A DNA stretch of 64,000 nucleotides from Pluralibacter sp. (GTDB lineage Bacteria > Pseudomonadota > Gammaproteobacteria > Enterobacterales > Enterobacteriaceae): positions 49,751-113,750 of the forward strand of contig NZ_JAFAGS010000184.1 of assembly GCF_019237635.1 (NCBI RefSeq). The letters run 5' to 3'. Under the pieces are notes generated by a model. That model was given only the letters and a program-made list of their open reading frames with translations. It made no database searches and was not told the origin of the DNA. Made by a program: the position numbers and the translations under genes. This document shows positions 46,844 to 58,455 of this stretch, piece after piece (position 1 is the first letter of the stretch; each line of letters opens with the position of its first letter).

Positions 46844-47995
46844 TCAGTTATCCTGATCTATTCGGTCAAGGGAGCTGTTTTCGGTCTCCCGACGACGTTC
46901 AATCTGTTCGTGTCGATAGGCAATGGCAGACATCTGACGCAAAGCGTCTAACGTCACCTCCTGTCCATCGTCGCCAGAAAATAGCGACGGTGGTAACGCT
47001 TTACAGGCTAAATACAGCACCTGTAACAGCGATGAATGCTCATAATGGCGACTTAAAAGTGCGTGGTTGCCCACGGTGTCGGCCAGGAGTGCATCCAGGC
47101 TCTGTGGCTGTTGCAGCAACGACAGCATAAGTAACAGCCAGTCCTCCTCACGGGGATTGAAGGCACTGGTGACAGGATTCGCCAGTAGTCGATGCACAAA
47201 CAATGCATCAGAAGAGCGTAATAACTTGAGTTGGCTGAGCCTTCCCAGGAGATACCCAAACTCCAGACGTGAACAACTGGCATCCAGAGAATTGATATCT
47301 GTCAGCATGGCGCTTTCAATAAAATCCAGTACCAACACACGACGCTGGTAGCCGTAACTCCCTATCCAGTCGGCATAGACGTCAATTTCCGGGGCTTCGC
47401 TTTGCAAAAACTGACGATAGCTTGCCCGTAGCAGGTTGGGTCGCAGATCCAGCGCCTTACCAAATAACCGTGACTTGAGAGCGCAGTTGATACCCGCCTT
47501 TAGCGTCTTGGGGTCAGCCTGTTCCTCCACCTGCTGAACCAACGCCTGCAGGCGTTTAGCCACGACTTCATCCATCTTGCGACGACGTAGCAATTCGCGC
47601 AGAACTAACACCAAATCACTGTCATCCGGGAATAATGCCCGAGCCTGTTTTAACAACTCCTCGGCACTCACGTTACGCGCCCTGGCAATCTGCAAAATCT
47701 GTTTGGCCTTGGGTAACGCTTCTTCTTCCAGAACTCGCTCAAAACTTTCGGTTAAATGTTCAGATTTCTTTTCCAGATCACGACGATTGCGGAACTGCGC
47801 CATGGCCGCCGACATCTCGTCGGTAGACTGAACGAAGCGTTGTATCTCGGCGGCTGGCGTTGCATCACTGGCGCGTTGAGCTTCCGCCTGGTTTGCATCC
47901 CCCTGACGAACGACGTCCCGTTGCGCATCCTGTTTCGCCAGTTGTTTAGTTGAAAGCACCCCCGGAGTGGGCATTGGGCGATGTCTAATTTCCAT
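46844..47995 (-). CDS. invE: T3SS gatekeeper InvE (SctW)
   Basis: A 383-residue gatekeeper (372 in Salmonella) that holds back effectors until translocators are out. Helical YopN/TyeA-like repeats run through it ([38 protein letters not shown]). The start [12 protein letters not shown] at 47995 overlaps the invG stop by 11 bases; the open frame extends within invG. Confidence 0.96.
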   Translation of the reverse strand: MEIRHRPMPTPGVLSTKQLAKQDAQRDVVRQGDANQAEAQRASDATPAAEIQRFVQSTDEMSAAMAQFRNRRDLEKKSEHLTESFERVLEEEALPKAKQILQIARARNVSAEELLKQARALFPDDSDLVLVLRELLRRRKMDEVVAKRLQALVQQVEEQADPKTLKAGINCALKSRLFGKALDLRPNLLRASYRQFLQSEAPEIDVYADWIGSYGYQRRVLVLDFIESAMLTDINSLDASCSRLEFGYLLGRLSQLKLLRSSDALFVHRLLANPVTSAFNPREEDWLLLMLSLLQQPQSLDALLADTVGNHALLSRHYEHSSLLQVLYLACKALPPSLFSGDDGQEVTLDALRQMSAIAYRHEQIERRRETENSSLDRIDQDN

Positions 47996-49715
47996 TGCTA
48001 AACTCACGCATATCACGGGCCAGGTAACTACGAACCCATTTCTGCAATGGAACGCTGTCGAGGTCGATACCCCCTTTTTTAGCCAATGCCTGTGTGAAAT
48101 CATTCGCATCCTGCGCCAACGGCTCAGTAATCTCTCTCGGCTGGATGAGAAAAACGCGCACAGTATTGCTTTTACTTTCGCTGGTGTAGCGGAACAGGCC
48201 GCCAATCAAGGGAAGATCGCCGAGGAAAGGGACTTTCATTTTCTCTTCGGTGCTCGCATCGCGAGTATATCCGCCAATCAGCAGGCTCTTATCTTGCGGT
48301 ACCCGAGCCACAGTACTGATATGCGTTCGTCCAACTTCCGGCAATGATTCAGGCGTTTCAGTTTCAGAATCAGGTGTTTTGGTTTCGCGACCATCTTCAA
48401 TATTCAGCGACATTTCTATCTGCCCATCGGCAGAAAAACGCGGCAACACGCTGACTAACGTGCCGTAAGTGACGTGTTCCAGACTGGAATTACGTTCACC
48501 GATAAGTTTGGCGTAAAACGTACGGTTGTTATCGAATATGGCCGGGACGTTTTCCTGTGTCAGGACTACAGGACGAGACACCACGGTGGCCTTATTTTTT
48601 TGTTCCAGAGCTTTGATGGACGCAATAAATCGACGACCATCCAGGGTACTTATCGAACCGGCCTGATTCAGCGTTACGCCGAAAGCGCTGCCGACAGCCG
48701 CGCCTCCGCTCCACGTCACCCCGAGTTGTTCAAGATCTTCCCGATTAAGATCGATTATCCACAACGACAACTCAACGTGACGCTTTGCCACATCCAGGGC
48801 CACGGCAAGCTGCTCGATAAAGCGAACCTGATCGGCGGTACCTTTGATCAGTAAACTGTTGGTGTCTGGATAAGCGATAACTTTGATATCGCTCGCAGAG
48901 GCATGCTGTTGCAACGCATCAGCCAAGCCAACACCTCTCGTATACGTCGGCGCAGCGGCACCCGCCGCCGCAAAATCCGGCATCGTCGGGATATCAGGAC
49001 GGCCCGCAGGAGGACGCGAGGAAACCGAAACGCCCCCCGTCGAACTTTGCAGTGGATTGCTTTCCTCGTCTAACAACTGCTCAATGACCGTCGCCATACC
49101 GGGAATAACGATCTTCTGATCGCGTAATGCATAAACGCGATCGCTGACAAAGGTATTATTGAGTCGCACAACACCGATTTTCTGTAACCCGAGTTCAATC
49201 CCATCATTTTGTTTATCAATGAGATTGGCAGTATTCACGACCAGGTCGACAAATACCGGCGGACCAGAAACATAAAACGTGCCATTACGTCCATCACCAC
49301 GTAGCGGGTAACGTTTGTCATACAGACCAGAACGTCGCAGAAATTCATTAAAAGCCGGTAACGACATTGAACGCAGCGAGATCACTGCATTGCGGATTTC
49401 ACTGACATCATAGACATAGATGGCCTGGCCATCGTGATACCAGATGAGCCCTAGCTGCTGGGAAAGGTTTTCCAGCAATACGGACGGATTAGAAAAATCA
49501 AAGTTGCCGGTAATCTGTTTGCGCGCGGCAAGTTTACTGACGACGACAGGCTTTTTTAGTTGGGCTGCCATTGCGTCAAAAAAGCTACGCAGGCTCTCAT
49601 TTTTCGCTACATAGCCGTTAGCCGGAGTACGGACGGGTTCTGCAGCAGTGACAGGAGTCATTGCGAGTAGCAGAGTATGCGCCAACAGCCAGGCACGCAG
49701 GATATTCCTTTTCAT
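47985..49715 (-). CDS. invG: T3SS outer-membrane secretin InvG (SctC)
   Basis: A 576-residue secretin (562 in Salmonella). It has a Sec signal peptide (about residues 1-24), N domains ([15 protein letters not shown], then [16 protein letters not shown]) and the secretin domain with [17 protein letters not shown]. The C-terminal tail should bind the pilotin InvH. It overlaps invF by 4 bases. Confidence 0.97.
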   Translation of the reverse strand: MKRNILRAWLLAHTLLLAMTPVTAAEPVRTPANGYVAKNESLRSFFDAMAAQLKKPVVVSKLAARKQITGNFDFSNPSVLLENLSQQLGLIWYHDGQAIYVYDVSEIRNAVISLRSMSLPAFNEFLRRSGLYDKRYPLRGDGRNGTFYVSGPPVFVDLVVNTANLIDKQNDGIELGLQKIGVVRLNNTFVSDRVYALRDQKIVIPGMATVIEQLLDEESNPLQSSTGGVSVSSRPPAGRPDIPTMPDFAAAGAAAPTYTRGVGLADALQQHASASDIKVIAYPDTNSLLIKGTADQVRFIEQLAVALDVAKRHVELSLWIIDLNREDLEQLGVTWSGGAAVGSAFGVTLNQAGSISTLDGRRFIASIKALEQKNKATVVSRPVVLTQENVPAIFDNNRTFYAKLIGERNSSLEHVTYGTLVSVLPRFSADGQIEMSLNIEDGRETKTPDSETETPESLPEVGRTHISTVARVPQDKSLLIGGYTRDASTEEKMKVPFLGDLPLIGGLFRYTSESKSNTVRVFLIQPREITEPLAQDANDFTQALAKKGGIDLDSVPLQKWVRSYLARDMREFSNGN

Positions 49716-50476
49716 TTAGTAGCCAGTTGAATAATGTTTGACAATCCGCGCGGTGACACCCCGAGCAGCTCTCTGATTTCATTAGAAAAATGTGATGATG
49801 ATGCATAACCATGCTTAATCGCCACTTGGGTCAGGTTCTCCTGCCCCTCCACCACGTCCAGCAAGGATCTGGCCATCCGCCAGTCGCGTAACTCCGATTT
49901 CGCGGCACTGCCCAACGCATGGCGACATAAGCGGCGGAAGTGAGAATATGAGACGCCGTAACGCTGACCCAACTCCTGCAACGTGCTGTTGCACGTCGAT
50001 TGCGCCAACAGAAAACGCACCAACCAATAGCTTTCACTACGACGCAGCAACGCCAGCAAATGGCTAAACGTTGGTGAAGGATCCAGCATTTGCTGCAAAA
50101 ACCAGTATTCGCAACGCTTACGGTCTTGCCACATCGTCACATCCTCTAACTGCAGTGGAGCCCAATGGGTATTGTCAGTATCAAAATCAGCAACATTTCT
50201 GGCCTCATCAATAAAGACAAGTAACTTGCTCAACACTTCCAGTCGGAGAGGACGTAAAGACAACGTCCCCTTCAGGACACGAACATCGACGCGATCAAGC
50301 AGCAACAACGCATTACCCGTAGCTTCCCAGGAGGTGCTTTGCCCTTCCCAGGACAGTTCCAACTGAACTGCATTACTTCCACTTATCTGTAATAACCAGG
50401 CTTCCTGCGTTGGCACACCACGCTTATCGCCTTCCCCCAGGATTTCCTGCTGATTCAACACATCGTGATCTGTCAT
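49712..50476 (-). CDS. invF: AraC-family activator InvF
   Basis: A 254-residue regulator with a C-terminal AraC helix-turn-helix domain (LGQRYGVSYSHFRRLCRHALG; AIKHGYASSSHFSNEIRELLG). It closely matches Salmonella InvF in MWQDRKRCEYWFLQQ and SESYWLVRFLLAQST. With SicA it activates sic-sip and remote effector genes. The frame opens from a TTG at 50545, but homology begins near 50476 (ATG), and a GTG at 50461 aligns exactly with the Salmonella start. First gene of the inv-spa operon. Confidence 0.95.
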   Translation of the reverse strand: MTDHDVLNQQEILGEGDKRGVPTQEAWLLQISGSNAVQLELSWEGQSTSWEATGNALLLLDRVDVRVLKGTLSLRPLRLEVLSKLLVFIDEARNVADFDTDNTHWAPLQLEDVTMWQDRKRCEYWFLQQMLDPSPTFSHLLALLRRSESYWLVRFLLAQSTCNSTLQELGQRYGVSYSHFRRLCRHALGSAAKSELRDWRMARSLLDVVEGQENLTQVAIKHGYASSSHFSNEIRELLGVSPRGLSNIIQLATK

Positions 50477-50696
50477 CTGCCAACACCCTGCCAGGCCCGT
50501 GGTTGAACTATTAAAATGATCTGGGCACAGAAAATCCTGATGCAAATCTAACGAGGAATGAAATATTTCCTCACATTGAAATGTATATTGAAATAATTTT
50601 GCTGATTACCGCGTTTTGGAGCAGAGTTCATCAGGATCTTGATGTGATTATCAGGGAGACTTTACGGTTCTATTCATGGAGAAAAGCGGAGCGGTA
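50477..50696. promoter_or_regulatory. Divergent invF/invH control region
   Basis: This 220-base interval separates leftward invF from rightward invH. On the minus strand TTTCAT and TTGCAT, 18 bases apart start to start (about 50539-50562), fit a HilA-type direct repeat. The assignment is tentative. Confidence 0.4.
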
Positions 50697-51146
50697 ATGA
50701 AACAACTTCCCCTACTACTTGCTGCCATCGTACTCAGCGGCTGCATGTATAAAGCGCCAGTCAATACGACAGCGATACCAAAACAGAATTTCGAACGGGA
50801 TAATGCCGATTGCAGAAAATCGACACCATCGTCTCCTCAGAAAAATGCTGACAAACAGTCGAATACAAGTGAGAAGAGTCCTGATACAGAAGGGTACAAC
50901 GCCTGTATGCGCCAACGTGGATGGACCCACACCGATATCGTGACACATAATGACGCCTACAAAAAGGAAGTAGAAAATCAGGCTCGTACGTTTTTTGAAA
51001 AGTATCCAGAGTATGTTGATGGCGGGGAAAAAGAGGAACGGTTGTCGACCGCATTTCAGAATGTGCTAAACGATCCTCAAAACCAAGGATTAAGCCTCTA
51101 TCAAATGCTTCTTATCGCGCATACGCAACTTCAGGCTGATAAATAG
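50697..51146 (+). CDS. invH: Secretin pilotin lipoprotein InvH
   Basis: A 149-residue lipoprotein (147 in Salmonella). The signal peptide ends in the lipobox VLSGC (Cys16). The C-terminal third matches the InvG-binding part of Salmonella InvH (QARTFFEKYPEYV, then LSTAFQNVLNDPQ and LSLYQMLLIAHTQLQA); the middle differs. It helps InvG reach and assemble in the outer membrane. The start at 50697 (MKQLPLLL) fits a lipoprotein signal; an upstream in-frame ATG is at 50676. It is divergent from invF, as in Salmonella. Confidence 0.93.
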   Translation: MKQLPLLLAAIVLSGCMYKAPVNTTAIPKQNFERDNADCRKSTPSSPQKNADKQSNTSEKSPDTEGYNACMRQRGWTHTDIVTHNDAYKKEVENQARTFFEKYPEYVDGGEKEERLSTAFQNVLNDPQNQGLSLYQMLLIAHTQLQADK

Positions 51147-51484
51147 GGTGTGTCAGGAACGCTGTGTCATTCCAGTAATATGCAATCAAAAGGAATGACA
51201 CAGAATCTCTGGCATTATTCTACTCTGCCCCCTCCTGGCAAAACTTATTTTTAGAAAGCAACAAACATTTAAATTTAAATTTGGTTATCTATTTCTTAAC
51301 AATACATAATTTGTGTGTAAATGTGATGGAGGATGACATAACCCGGTAAACTGCCGATGGCGTCATTATCTACAGGACATACCGATATTTTATGATGGAC
51401 TTATTTATCGGAACACCGTACCAAAAAAAATGGCAGGGTAAGTTACACGGCTCAACATTATTTTTCATTTAAGGACAAATTATT
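51147..51484. other. Right edge of the T3SS locus
   Basis: No gene. It contains a perfect 12-base inverted repeat at 51162-51203 and AT-rich DNA before the transporter gene. This is where island DNA gives way to metabolic genes. Confidence 0.5.
51162..51203. repeat. Perfect 12-base inverted repeat after invH
   Basis: Arms CTGTGTCATTCC and GGAATGACACAG are separated by 18 bases. No T-run follows. It could be a Rho-independent stop without a tail, an operator, or a mobile-element end at the island boundary. Confidence 0.7.
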
Positions 51485-52939
51485 ATGGCGGGAAAAAGTG
51501 CAAGCGGCGTCAGATGGCTACCACTCATTATCATCGTAGCGATTACCATGTTGCTCTGGCGGTTTCCAGGCCCCAGCGGACTTAGCCAACCAGCCTGGCA
51601 TTCAGCCATTATTTTCGTCGCGACAATCGCCTGTATTGTCGCAAAAGTGCTGCCGATTGGCGCGGTGGGATTAATTGGCATCACGGTGTTTGCGCTCACC
51701 TATGCCGCAGGGGATACCAGCGCCTCCGGCGCCATTACCACCGCGCTCAGCGATCTGAACAGCTCGCTGATTTGGCTCATTGTGGTCGCCTTTATGATTG
51801 CGCGTGGATTTATCAAAACCGGTCTGGGTCGACGCATCGCGTTGCACATGATCCGCCTCCTCGGCAAGCGCACGCTGGGGCTAGCCTATGGTTTAGCCTT
51901 TGCCGATTTAATTCTTTCCCCTGCGATGCCAAGCAACACAGCACGCTGCGGCGGCGTGATCTACCCCATCGCCGACTCGCTGGCGCGGAGTTTTAACTCT
52001 CATCCGGAAGACGAATCGCGCAGTAAAATCGGCACCTTTCTCGTCACCTGTATTGGCAACGTCAATGACGTCACTGCCGCGATGTTCATGACCGCGTATA
52101 CAGGCAACCTGCTGGCAGTGAAACTCGCAGCCAACGCGGGAGTAACGCTCACCTGGGGAGGATGGTTCGTGGCGGCCGTCGTGCCGGGCTTAGTCTCGCT
52201 CATATTAGTCCCGCTGGCGGTTTACGGGATAACCCGCCCAGAAATAAAACACACCCCTGACGCCCCGAAACTGGCAATGGCCGAACTGGCGAAAATGAGC
52301 AGTATGTCGCGTGGCGAATGGACGATGCTTGGTACCGTTATCTTATTGTTAGTGTTGTGGATTTTTGGCGACACGTTGGGTGTCGACCCGACCACGGCCT
52401 CTTTCGTCGGCCTTTCTGTGTTGCTGCTTTCTGGCGTCCTGACCTGGGATGATGTGAAAAGCGAAAAAGGCGCGTGGGATACATTAATCTGGTTTGCCGC
52501 GCTGTTGATGATGGCGAACCAGCTTAAAAAACTGGGGTTCACCTCCTGGTTTGGGAATGTGATTGGCGACTCCATCGGTCATGTCATGCAGGACACCCAC
52601 TGGGTTCTGGTGCTGTTAATGCTGAATGCCGCTTACTTTTACACCCACTATTTCTTTGCCAGCGGTAACGCGCAAATTGCCGCACTCTACGCCGTATTCC
52701 TTGGCGTCGGCATAAACCTTGGTATTCCTGCGGCACCGATGGCGCTGATGCTCGCCTTTACCAGCAGCCTGTACTGTTCTCTCACTCAATACACCCACGC
52801 GCGCGGCCCCATTTTGTTTGGCGCGGGCTATGTCCCGACCGGAGTATGGTGGAAAACCGGATTTATTATCAGCCTGCTGAACCAGGCCGTGTTCTTTGGT
52901 ATCGGGCTGATATGGTGGAAAATGGTCGGACTGTATTGA
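51485..52939 (+). CDS. DASS-family (CitT/YbhI-like) anion transporter
   Basis: A 484-residue inner-membrane transporter of the divalent anion:sodium / CitT group, with about 12 helices. The family signature regions SPAMPSNTARCGGVIYPI and the C-terminal YFFASGNAQIAALYA, CSLTQYTHARGPILFGAGYV are present. Members carry citrate, tartrate, succinate or other di- and tricarboxylates. It converges on prpR with only 12 bases between the stops. The position suggests uptake of a prp-related acid, such as 2-methylcitrate or another tricarboxylate, but this is inference. Confidence 0.9.
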   Translation: MAGKSASGVRWLPLIIIVAITMLLWRFPGPSGLSQPAWHSAIIFVATIACIVAKVLPIGAVGLIGITVFALTYAAGDTSASGAITTALSDLNSSLIWLIVVAFMIARGFIKTGLGRRIALHMIRLLGKRTLGLAYGLAFADLILSPAMPSNTARCGGVIYPIADSLARSFNSHPEDESRSKIGTFLVTCIGNVNDVTAAMFMTAYTGNLLAVKLAANAGVTLTWGGWFVAAVVPGLVSLILVPLAVYGITRPEIKHTPDAPKLAMAELAKMSSMSRGEWTMLGTVILLLVLWIFGDTLGVDPTTASFVGLSVLLLSGVLTWDDVKSEKGAWDTLIWFAALLMMANQLKKLGFTSWFGNVIGDSIGHVMQDTHWVLVLLMLNAAYFYTHYFFASGNAQIAALYAVFLGVGINLGIPAAPMALMLAFTSSLYCSLTQYTHARGPILFGAGYVPTGVWWKTGFIISLLNQAVFFGIGLIWWKMVGLY

Positions 52940-52951
52940 TAACGGTTCGGA

Positions 52952-54571
52952 TCACGCTTGCTTTAACCGCCGCCAGAGAGTGGTGCGACTGATCCCCAGA
53001 TACCGCGCGGCGGCCATTTTATCGCCGTTAAACCGGGCGAGAATTTGCTGCGCCGAGGCTGGGGGTTGCTGCGGAATAACAGAAGGTGATTCCGCAGCCG
53101 TTATCGTCAGTTCCGGCGACAGGTGTTGCAATAAATGCGTGTTCAAACCGGGCATCGGTTCGACGCTTAAAAACAACGCCAGGCGCTCCATCATATTGCG
53201 CAGCTCGCGAATGTTTCCCGGCCAGCCATAGTTGAGCAGCAAAGAGTGATTTTGCGCTAATCCCTCACGCACCCGCTCGGAAAACGGCGCGCCTAACGCC
53301 GTCAGCGATTGTTGTAAAAACGCTTCCGCCAGCGACAGAATATCGTCCTGTCGCTCACGAAGCGGTGGGAGATGGAGACGCAGGATACTGAGACGGTAAA
53401 ACAGATCGGTACGAAACTGCCCCCGGCTCATCGCCTGCTCCAGATTGCAGTGGGTGGCGCTGATCACCCGCACATCGACCGGAATCGGCTGATGGCCGCC
53501 CACACGCGTCACCGCTTTTTCTTCCAGTACGCGCAGCAGTCGGGTCTGTAACGGTAGCGGCATTTCGCCTATCTCATCAAGAAACAGCGTCCCGCCGTGG
53601 GCGATTTCAAACAATCCGGCGCGCCCTCCCCGTCGCGAGCCGGTAAACGCGCCCTCTTCGTAACCGAACAGCTCAGCTTCCAGCAGCGACTCGACGATGG
53701 CTCCGCAGTTGACGGCGACGAACGGCGGCGGACGCTTGTCGCCACGGCTACCCTGACGGGTAAAATATTCACGATGGATGGCCTGCGCCGCCAGTTCTTT
53801 GCCAGTACCCGTTTCGCCCTGAATCAACACCGCCGCGCCAGAGCGGGCGTACAGCATAATGGCGTGACGGACCTGTTCCATTGACGCGGAGTGACCGTGC
53901 ATATCGCTAAGTTCATAACGGGAGCGCAACGTGTTGGCGGAAGGATGCTGGCGGTTACGCTGCAGAGTGACCTGCGTCAGCCGGGTCATGTCGAGGGCAT
54001 CATTAAACGCCTGACGTATGGTCGCCGCGGAATAGATAAAGATCCCCGTCAGCCCGGCCTCTTCCGTCAGGTCGGTAATCAACCCGGCGCCGACCACCGC
54101 TTCAATGCCGTTGGCCTTTAACTCGTTGATCTGTCCACGCGCATCCTCTTCGGTGATATAGCTGCGCTGTTCCAGACGCAGATTGAAGGTTTTCTGGAAA
54201 GCGATCAGCGCAGGGATCGTTTCCTGATAGGTCACCACGCCAATGGAGGACGTCAACTTACCGGCCTTCGCCAGCGCCTGCAAAACATCGAAGCCGCTGG
54301 GTTTAATCAGAATAACCGGCACGGATAAACGGCTTTTTAAATACGCGCCGTTGGAGCCTGCCGCGATGATCGCATCGCAACGCTCAGTCGTCAGTTTCTT
54401 GCGGATATAGGTCACCGCTTTTTCAAAACCAAGCTGGATGGGCGTGATGGTCGCGAGGTGATCAAACTCCAGACTGATATCACGAAACAGCTCGAAAAGA
54501 CGGGTGACCGAGACTGTCCAGATAACCGGTTTGTCGTGATTGTCGCGCTGAATGTCATGCGTATTCGCCAT
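52952..54571 (-). CDS. prpR: Sigma-54-dependent propionate catabolism regulator PrpR
   Basis: A 539-residue enhancer-binding protein. An N-terminal PrpR sensor domain (residues 1-190, with [15 protein letters not shown]) binds the inducer 2-methylcitrate. The central AAA+ domain has [13 protein letters not shown] and the DEIGEMPL motif for sigma-54 contact. A Fis-type helix-turn-helix is at the C terminus ([18 protein letters not shown]). It is divergent from prpBCDE. Confidence 0.97.
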   Translation of the reverse strand: MANTHDIQRDNHDKPVIWTVSVTRLFELFRDISLEFDHLATITPIQLGFEKAVTYIRKKLTTERCDAIIAAGSNGAYLKSRLSVPVILIKPSGFDVLQALAKAGKLTSSIGVVTYQETIPALIAFQKTFNLRLEQRSYITEEDARGQINELKANGIEAVVGAGLITDLTEEAGLTGIFIYSAATIRQAFNDALDMTRLTQVTLQRNRQHPSANTLRSRYELSDMHGHSASMEQVRHAIMLYARSGAAVLIQGETGTGKELAAQAIHREYFTRQGSRGDKRPPPFVAVNCGAIVESLLEAELFGYEEGAFTGSRRGGRAGLFEIAHGGTLFLDEIGEMPLPLQTRLLRVLEEKAVTRVGGHQPIPVDVRVISATHCNLEQAMSRGQFRTDLFYRLSILRLHLPPLRERQDDILSLAEAFLQQSLTALGAPFSERVREGLAQNHSLLLNYGWPGNIRELRNMMERLALFLSVEPMPGLNTHLLQHLSPELTITAAESPSVIPQQPPASAQQILARFNGDKMAAARYLGISRTTLWRRLKQA

Positions 54572-54616
54572 AAGTCCCGGAGTCGATTTAAAGGGCCGAG
54601 CTTTTGGTTTAGCCGT

Positions 54617-54661
54617 GTTTCATCAATGTTGCAATGAAACAACGAGTTTGTTTCATGAAAC
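54617..54661. promoter_or_regulatory. PrpR-type upstream activator sites
   Basis: GTTTCAT at 54617 and 54650 and ATGAAAC at 54634 and 54655 form two inverted pairs. Their position about 110-155 bases upstream of the sigma-54 promoter and the PrpR start suits enhancer sites. Confidence 0.7.
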
Positions 54662-54771
54662 GTTAGCTGACACGCTTTTGTCCGGATGAAAAACGATGCG
54701 ATATTTTTATAACCGAATAACAAATTGAATTATAAGGATTAATAACAAAATAGTTTAACGATACGCGTCTC

Positions 54772-54787
54772 TGGCATAGCCCTTGCT
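54772..54787 (+). promoter_or_regulatory. Sigma-54 promoter of prpBCDE
   Basis: TGGCA at 54772-54776 (-24) and TTGCT at 54783-54787 (-12) match the sigma-54 consensus with correct spacing. The prpB ATG is 49 bases further on. Confidence 0.88.
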
Positions 54788-54835
54788 TTATGTGAATCAA
54801 CCTAAAGTAACAAGTTAATAACAAAAGGACGAACT

Positions 54836-55720
54836 ATGTCGCAACTCTCTCCGGGCCAGGCGTTTCGCGCGGCGCTCACCAAAGAAAACCCGTTACAAAT
54901 CGTCGGCACCATCAATGCAAACCATGCGCTGCTGGCGCAGCGCGCCGGATATCAGGCGATTTATCTCTCCGGCGGCGGCGTGGCGGCAGGATCGCTGGGG
55001 CTTCCGGACCTGGGGATCTCCACCCTGGACGACGTATTGACCGACATTCGCCGTATCACCGACGTTTGCCCGCTGCCGCTGCTGGTGGATGCCGATATCG
55101 GTTTTGGCTCCTCCGCGTTTAACGTCGCGCGTACCGTGAAATCGATGATCAAAGCCGGGGCGGCCGGGCTGCATATCGAAGATCAGGTTGGCGCCAAGCG
55201 CTGCGGGCATCGCCCGAATAAAGCGATCGTCTCCAAAGAGGAGATGGTCGATCGCATTCACGCGGCGGTGGATGCCCGTACCGATCCTGATTTTGTGATC
55301 ATGGCGCGTACCGATGCGCTGGCGGTGGAAGGGCTGGATGCGGCGATAGCGCGCGCGCAGGCCTATGTGGAAGCAGGCGCTGACATGTTATTTCCGGAAG
55401 CGATCACCGCGCTACCGATGTACCGCCAGTTTGCTGAGGCCGTGCGGGTGCCCATCCTCGCCAACATTACCGAATTCGGCGCCACCCCGCTATTCACGAC
55501 CGACGAACTTCGCAGCGCAGGCGTAGCGATGGCGCTTTACCCGCTCTCCGCGTTTCGCGCCATGAACCGCGCTGCGGAGAGAGTGTACAACGTGCTGCGC
55601 GAGGAAGGGACGCAAAAGAGCGTTATCGACATCATGCAGACGCGCAGCGAACTGTACGAAAGTATCAATTACTACCAGTTCGAAGAGAAGCTCGACGCGT
55701 TGTTTTCCCGCAAGCAATAG
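54836..55720 (+). CDS. prpB: 2-methylisocitrate lyase PrpB
   Basis: A 294-residue enzyme that splits 2-methylisocitrate into pyruvate and succinate, the last step of the methylcitrate cycle. The isocitrate-lyase superfamily motif KRCGH (in [13 protein letters not shown]) and the metal-site DADIGFGS are present. First gene of prpBCDE. Confidence 0.97.
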   Translation: MSQLSPGQAFRAALTKENPLQIVGTINANHALLAQRAGYQAIYLSGGGVAAGSLGLPDLGISTLDDVLTDIRRITDVCPLPLLVDADIGFGSSAFNVARTVKSMIKAGAAGLHIEDQVGAKRCGHRPNKAIVSKEEMVDRIHAAVDARTDPDFVIMARTDALAVEGLDAAIARAQAYVEAGADMLFPEAITALPMYRQFAEAVRVPILANITEFGATPLFTTDELRSAGVAMALYPLSAFRAMNRAAERVYNVLREEGTQKSVIDIMQTRSELYESINYYQFEEKLDALFSRKQ

Positions 55721-55776
55721 CCTAGCGAAGGCGAAGCTGTCTGTACCCTTAAAATGAGAAAAATAACGAGGACAAT

Positions 55777-56946
55777 ATGAACGACACAACAACCCTGCAA
55801 AACACTATCCCGGTCATGAAACCCAAGAAATCCGTCGCGCTGTCCGGCGTACCGGCGGGAAATACGGCGCTGTGCACCGTGGGCAAAAGCGGGAATGACC
55901 TGCACTACCGCGGCTACGATATTCTCGACCTGGCGCGACATTGCGAATTTGAAGAAGTCGCGCATTTACTGATTCACGGCAAGCTGCCAAACCGCGATGA
56001 ACTTCAGGCTTACAAAATTAAACTGAAAGCGCTGCGCGGCTTGCCGGCGAATGTGCGTACGGTGCTGGAAGCGCTGCCTGCGGCGTCGCACCCAATGGAC
56101 GTGATGCGTACAGGCGTCTCGGCGCTGGGCTGTACGTTGCCCGAAAAAGAGGGTCATACCGTCTCCGGCGCCCGTGATATTGCCGATAAGCTGCTGGCCT
56201 CGCTCAGTTCCATCCTCCTCTACTGGTATCACTACAGCCACAACGGCGAGCGCATCCAGCCGGAAACCGACGATGACTCTATCGGCGGCCACTTCCTGCA
56301 CCTGCTGCACGGTGAAAAACCCTCGTCCAGTTGGGAAAAGGCCATGCACATTTCGCTGGTGCTGTATGCCGAGCATGAGTTCAACGCCTCTACCTTCACC
56401 AGCCGGGTGATTGCGGGTACCGGGTCTGATATGTATTCAGCGATTATCGGTGCGATTGGCGCGCTGCGCGGGCCGAAACACGGCGGCGCCAACGAAGTGT
56501 CGCTGGAGATCCAGCAGCGTTATGAAACACCGGAAGAGGCTGAAGCGGATATCCGCAAACGTATTGAAAATAAAGAAGTCGTAATTGGTTTTGGCCACCC
56601 GGTCTACACCATTGCCGACCCGCGCCATCAGGTTATCAAGCGTGTGGCTAAGCAGCTTTCCCAGGAAGGCGGTTCGCTGAAGATGTACAACATCGCCGAC
56701 CGTCTGGAAACGGTTATGTGGGATTCGAAAAAAATGTTCCCCAACCTCGACTGGTTCTCTGCGGTCTCCTACAACATGATGGGCGTCCCGACCGAAATGT
56801 TCACCCCGCTTTTCGTTATCGCCCGGGTCACTGGCTGGGCGGCGCACATCATCGAACAGCGTCAGGACAATAAAATTATCCGCCCTTCCGCGAATTACAC
56901 TGGCCCGGAAGATCGCGCTTTCATCCCTCTGGATCAACGTAAATAA
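55777..56946 (+). CDS. prpC: 2-methylcitrate synthase PrpC
   Basis: A 389-residue citrate-synthase family enzyme that joins propionyl-CoA and oxaloacetate. Catalytic His and Asp blocks are recognisable ([45 protein letters not shown]). It is 56 bases after prpB. Confidence 0.97.
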   Translation: MNDTTTLQNTIPVMKPKKSVALSGVPAGNTALCTVGKSGNDLHYRGYDILDLARHCEFEEVAHLLIHGKLPNRDELQAYKIKLKALRGLPANVRTVLEALPAASHPMDVMRTGVSALGCTLPEKEGHTVSGARDIADKLLASLSSILLYWYHYSHNGERIQPETDDDSIGGHFLHLLHGEKPSSSWEKAMHISLVLYAEHEFNASTFTSRVIAGTGSDMYSAIIGAIGALRGPKHGGANEVSLEIQQRYETPEEAEADIRKRIENKEVVIGFGHPVYTIADPRHQVIKRVAKQLSQEGGSLKMYNIADRLETVMWDSKKMFPNLDWFSAVSYNMMGVPTEMFTPLFVIARVTGWAAHIIEQRQDNKIIRPSANYTGPEDRAFIPLDQRK

Positions 56947-56963
56947 AAAAGGAAATCGACCCT

Positions 56964-58415
56964 ATGTCCGCTCAAATTATGAATACGCGTCCGGAATTCG
57001 ACCGCGAAATCGTTGATATTGTTGATTATGTCATGAACTACACTATCACGTCGAAAGTGGCGTACGACACCGCCCACTATTGTCTGCTCGACACCCTGGG
57101 CTGCGGCCTGGAAGCGCTGGAATATCCGGCCTGTAAAAAACTGATGGGGCCGATTGTGCCGGGAACCGTGGTGCCAAACGGCGTACGCGTGCCGGGAACA
57201 CAGTTCCAGCTCGATCCCGTGCAGGCGGCGTTTAACATTGGCGCGATGATTCGCTGGCTCGATTTCAACGACACCTGGCTTGCGGCGGAGTGGGGTCATC
57301 CGTCCGATAACCTCGGGGGTATTCTGGCGACAGCGGACTGGCTGTCACGTAATGCCGTCGCCGCCGGAAAAGCGCCGTTGACCATGAAGCAGGTGCTGAC
57401 CGGCATGATTAAAGCCCATGAAATTCAGGGCTGTATTGCGCTGGAAAATGCCTTCAACCGCGTAGGGCTCGACCATGTGTTGCTGGTCAAGGTGGCCTCA
57501 ACGGCGGTGGTGGCCGAGATGCTGGGGCTGACCCGCGACGAAATCCTGAATGCGGTTTCACTGGCATGGGTCGACGGGCAATCGCTGCGCACCTATCGCC
57601 ACGCGCCGAACACCGGGACGCGTAAGTCCTGGGCGGCGGGCGATGCCACCTCCCGCGCAGTACGTCTGGCGCTGATGGCGAAAACCGGCGAAATGGGGTA
57701 TCCGTCGGCACTGACGGCGAAAACCTGGGGCTTCTATGATGTCTCCTTCAAAGGAGAGTCATTCCGCTTCCAGCGTCCATACGGCTCTTACGTCATGGAA
57801 AACGTGCTGTTCAAAATTTCCTTCCCGGCGGAGTTTCACTCGCAGACGGCGGTTGAAGCCGCAATGACGCTTTATCAGAAGATGCAGGCAGCGGGTAAAA
57901 CCGCAGCCGATATTGAGAAGGTGACGATTCGCACTCACGAAGCCTGTATTCGTATCATCGACAAAAAAGGCCCGCTGAATAACCCGGCTGACCGCGACCA
58001 CTGCATCCAGTACATGGTGGCGATCCCGTTACTGTTCGGACGCTTAACGGCGGCGGATTATGAAGACGGCGTAGCGCAGGACAAACGTATCGATGCCCTG
58101 CGCGAGAAAATGAGCTGCTGCGAAGATCCGGCCTTTACCGCCGACTATCACGATCCCGAAAAACGCGCCATCGCCAACGCCATCACCCTGACGTTTACCG
58201 ATGGAACGCGCTTTGACGAAGTGGTCGTGGAATATCCGATTGGCCACGCGCGCCGCCGTAAAGACGGTATTCCAAAGCTTGTCGAGAAATTCAAAATCAA
58301 CCTGGCGCGCCAGTTCCCGTCCCGCCAGCAGCAGCGCATTCTGGACGTCTCTCTGGACAGGGCTCGCCTGGAGCAGATGCCGGTCAATGAGTATATGGAC
58401 CTCTATGTCATCTAA
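56964..58415 (+). CDS. prpD: 2-methylcitrate dehydratase PrpD
   Basis: A 483-residue MmgE/PrpD-family dehydratase making 2-methylaconitate from 2-methylcitrate. Blocks such as [21 protein letters not shown] and [13 protein letters not shown] are characteristic. It follows prpC by 17 bases. Confidence 0.97.
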   Translation: MSAQIMNTRPEFDREIVDIVDYVMNYTITSKVAYDTAHYCLLDTLGCGLEALEYPACKKLMGPIVPGTVVPNGVRVPGTQFQLDPVQAAFNIGAMIRWLDFNDTWLAAEWGHPSDNLGGILATADWLSRNAVAAGKAPLTMKQVLTGMIKAHEIQGCIALENAFNRVGLDHVLLVKVASTAVVAEMLGLTRDEILNAVSLAWVDGQSLRTYRHAPNTGTRKSWAAGDATSRAVRLALMAKTGEMGYPSALTAKTWGFYDVSFKGESFRFQRPYGSYVMENVLFKISFPAEFHSQTAVEAAMTLYQKMQAAGKTAADIEKVTIRTHEACIRIIDKKGPLNNPADRDHCIQYMVAIPLLFGRLTAADYEDGVAQDKRIDALREKMSCCEDPAFTADYHDPEKRAIANAITLTFTDGTRFDEVVVEYPIGHARRRKDGIPKLVEKFKINLARQFPSRQQQRILDVSLDRARLEQMPVNEYMDLYVI

Positions 58416-58455
58416 ACCGGCGTGCGCTAAGGCGTAGGTTCATCAGGAGAGCATA

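Noticed and set aside
50477..50545. Longer InvF start at TTG 50545
   Set aside because: Similarity to Salmonella InvF begins only near residue 29 of that frame, and the start codon is TTG.
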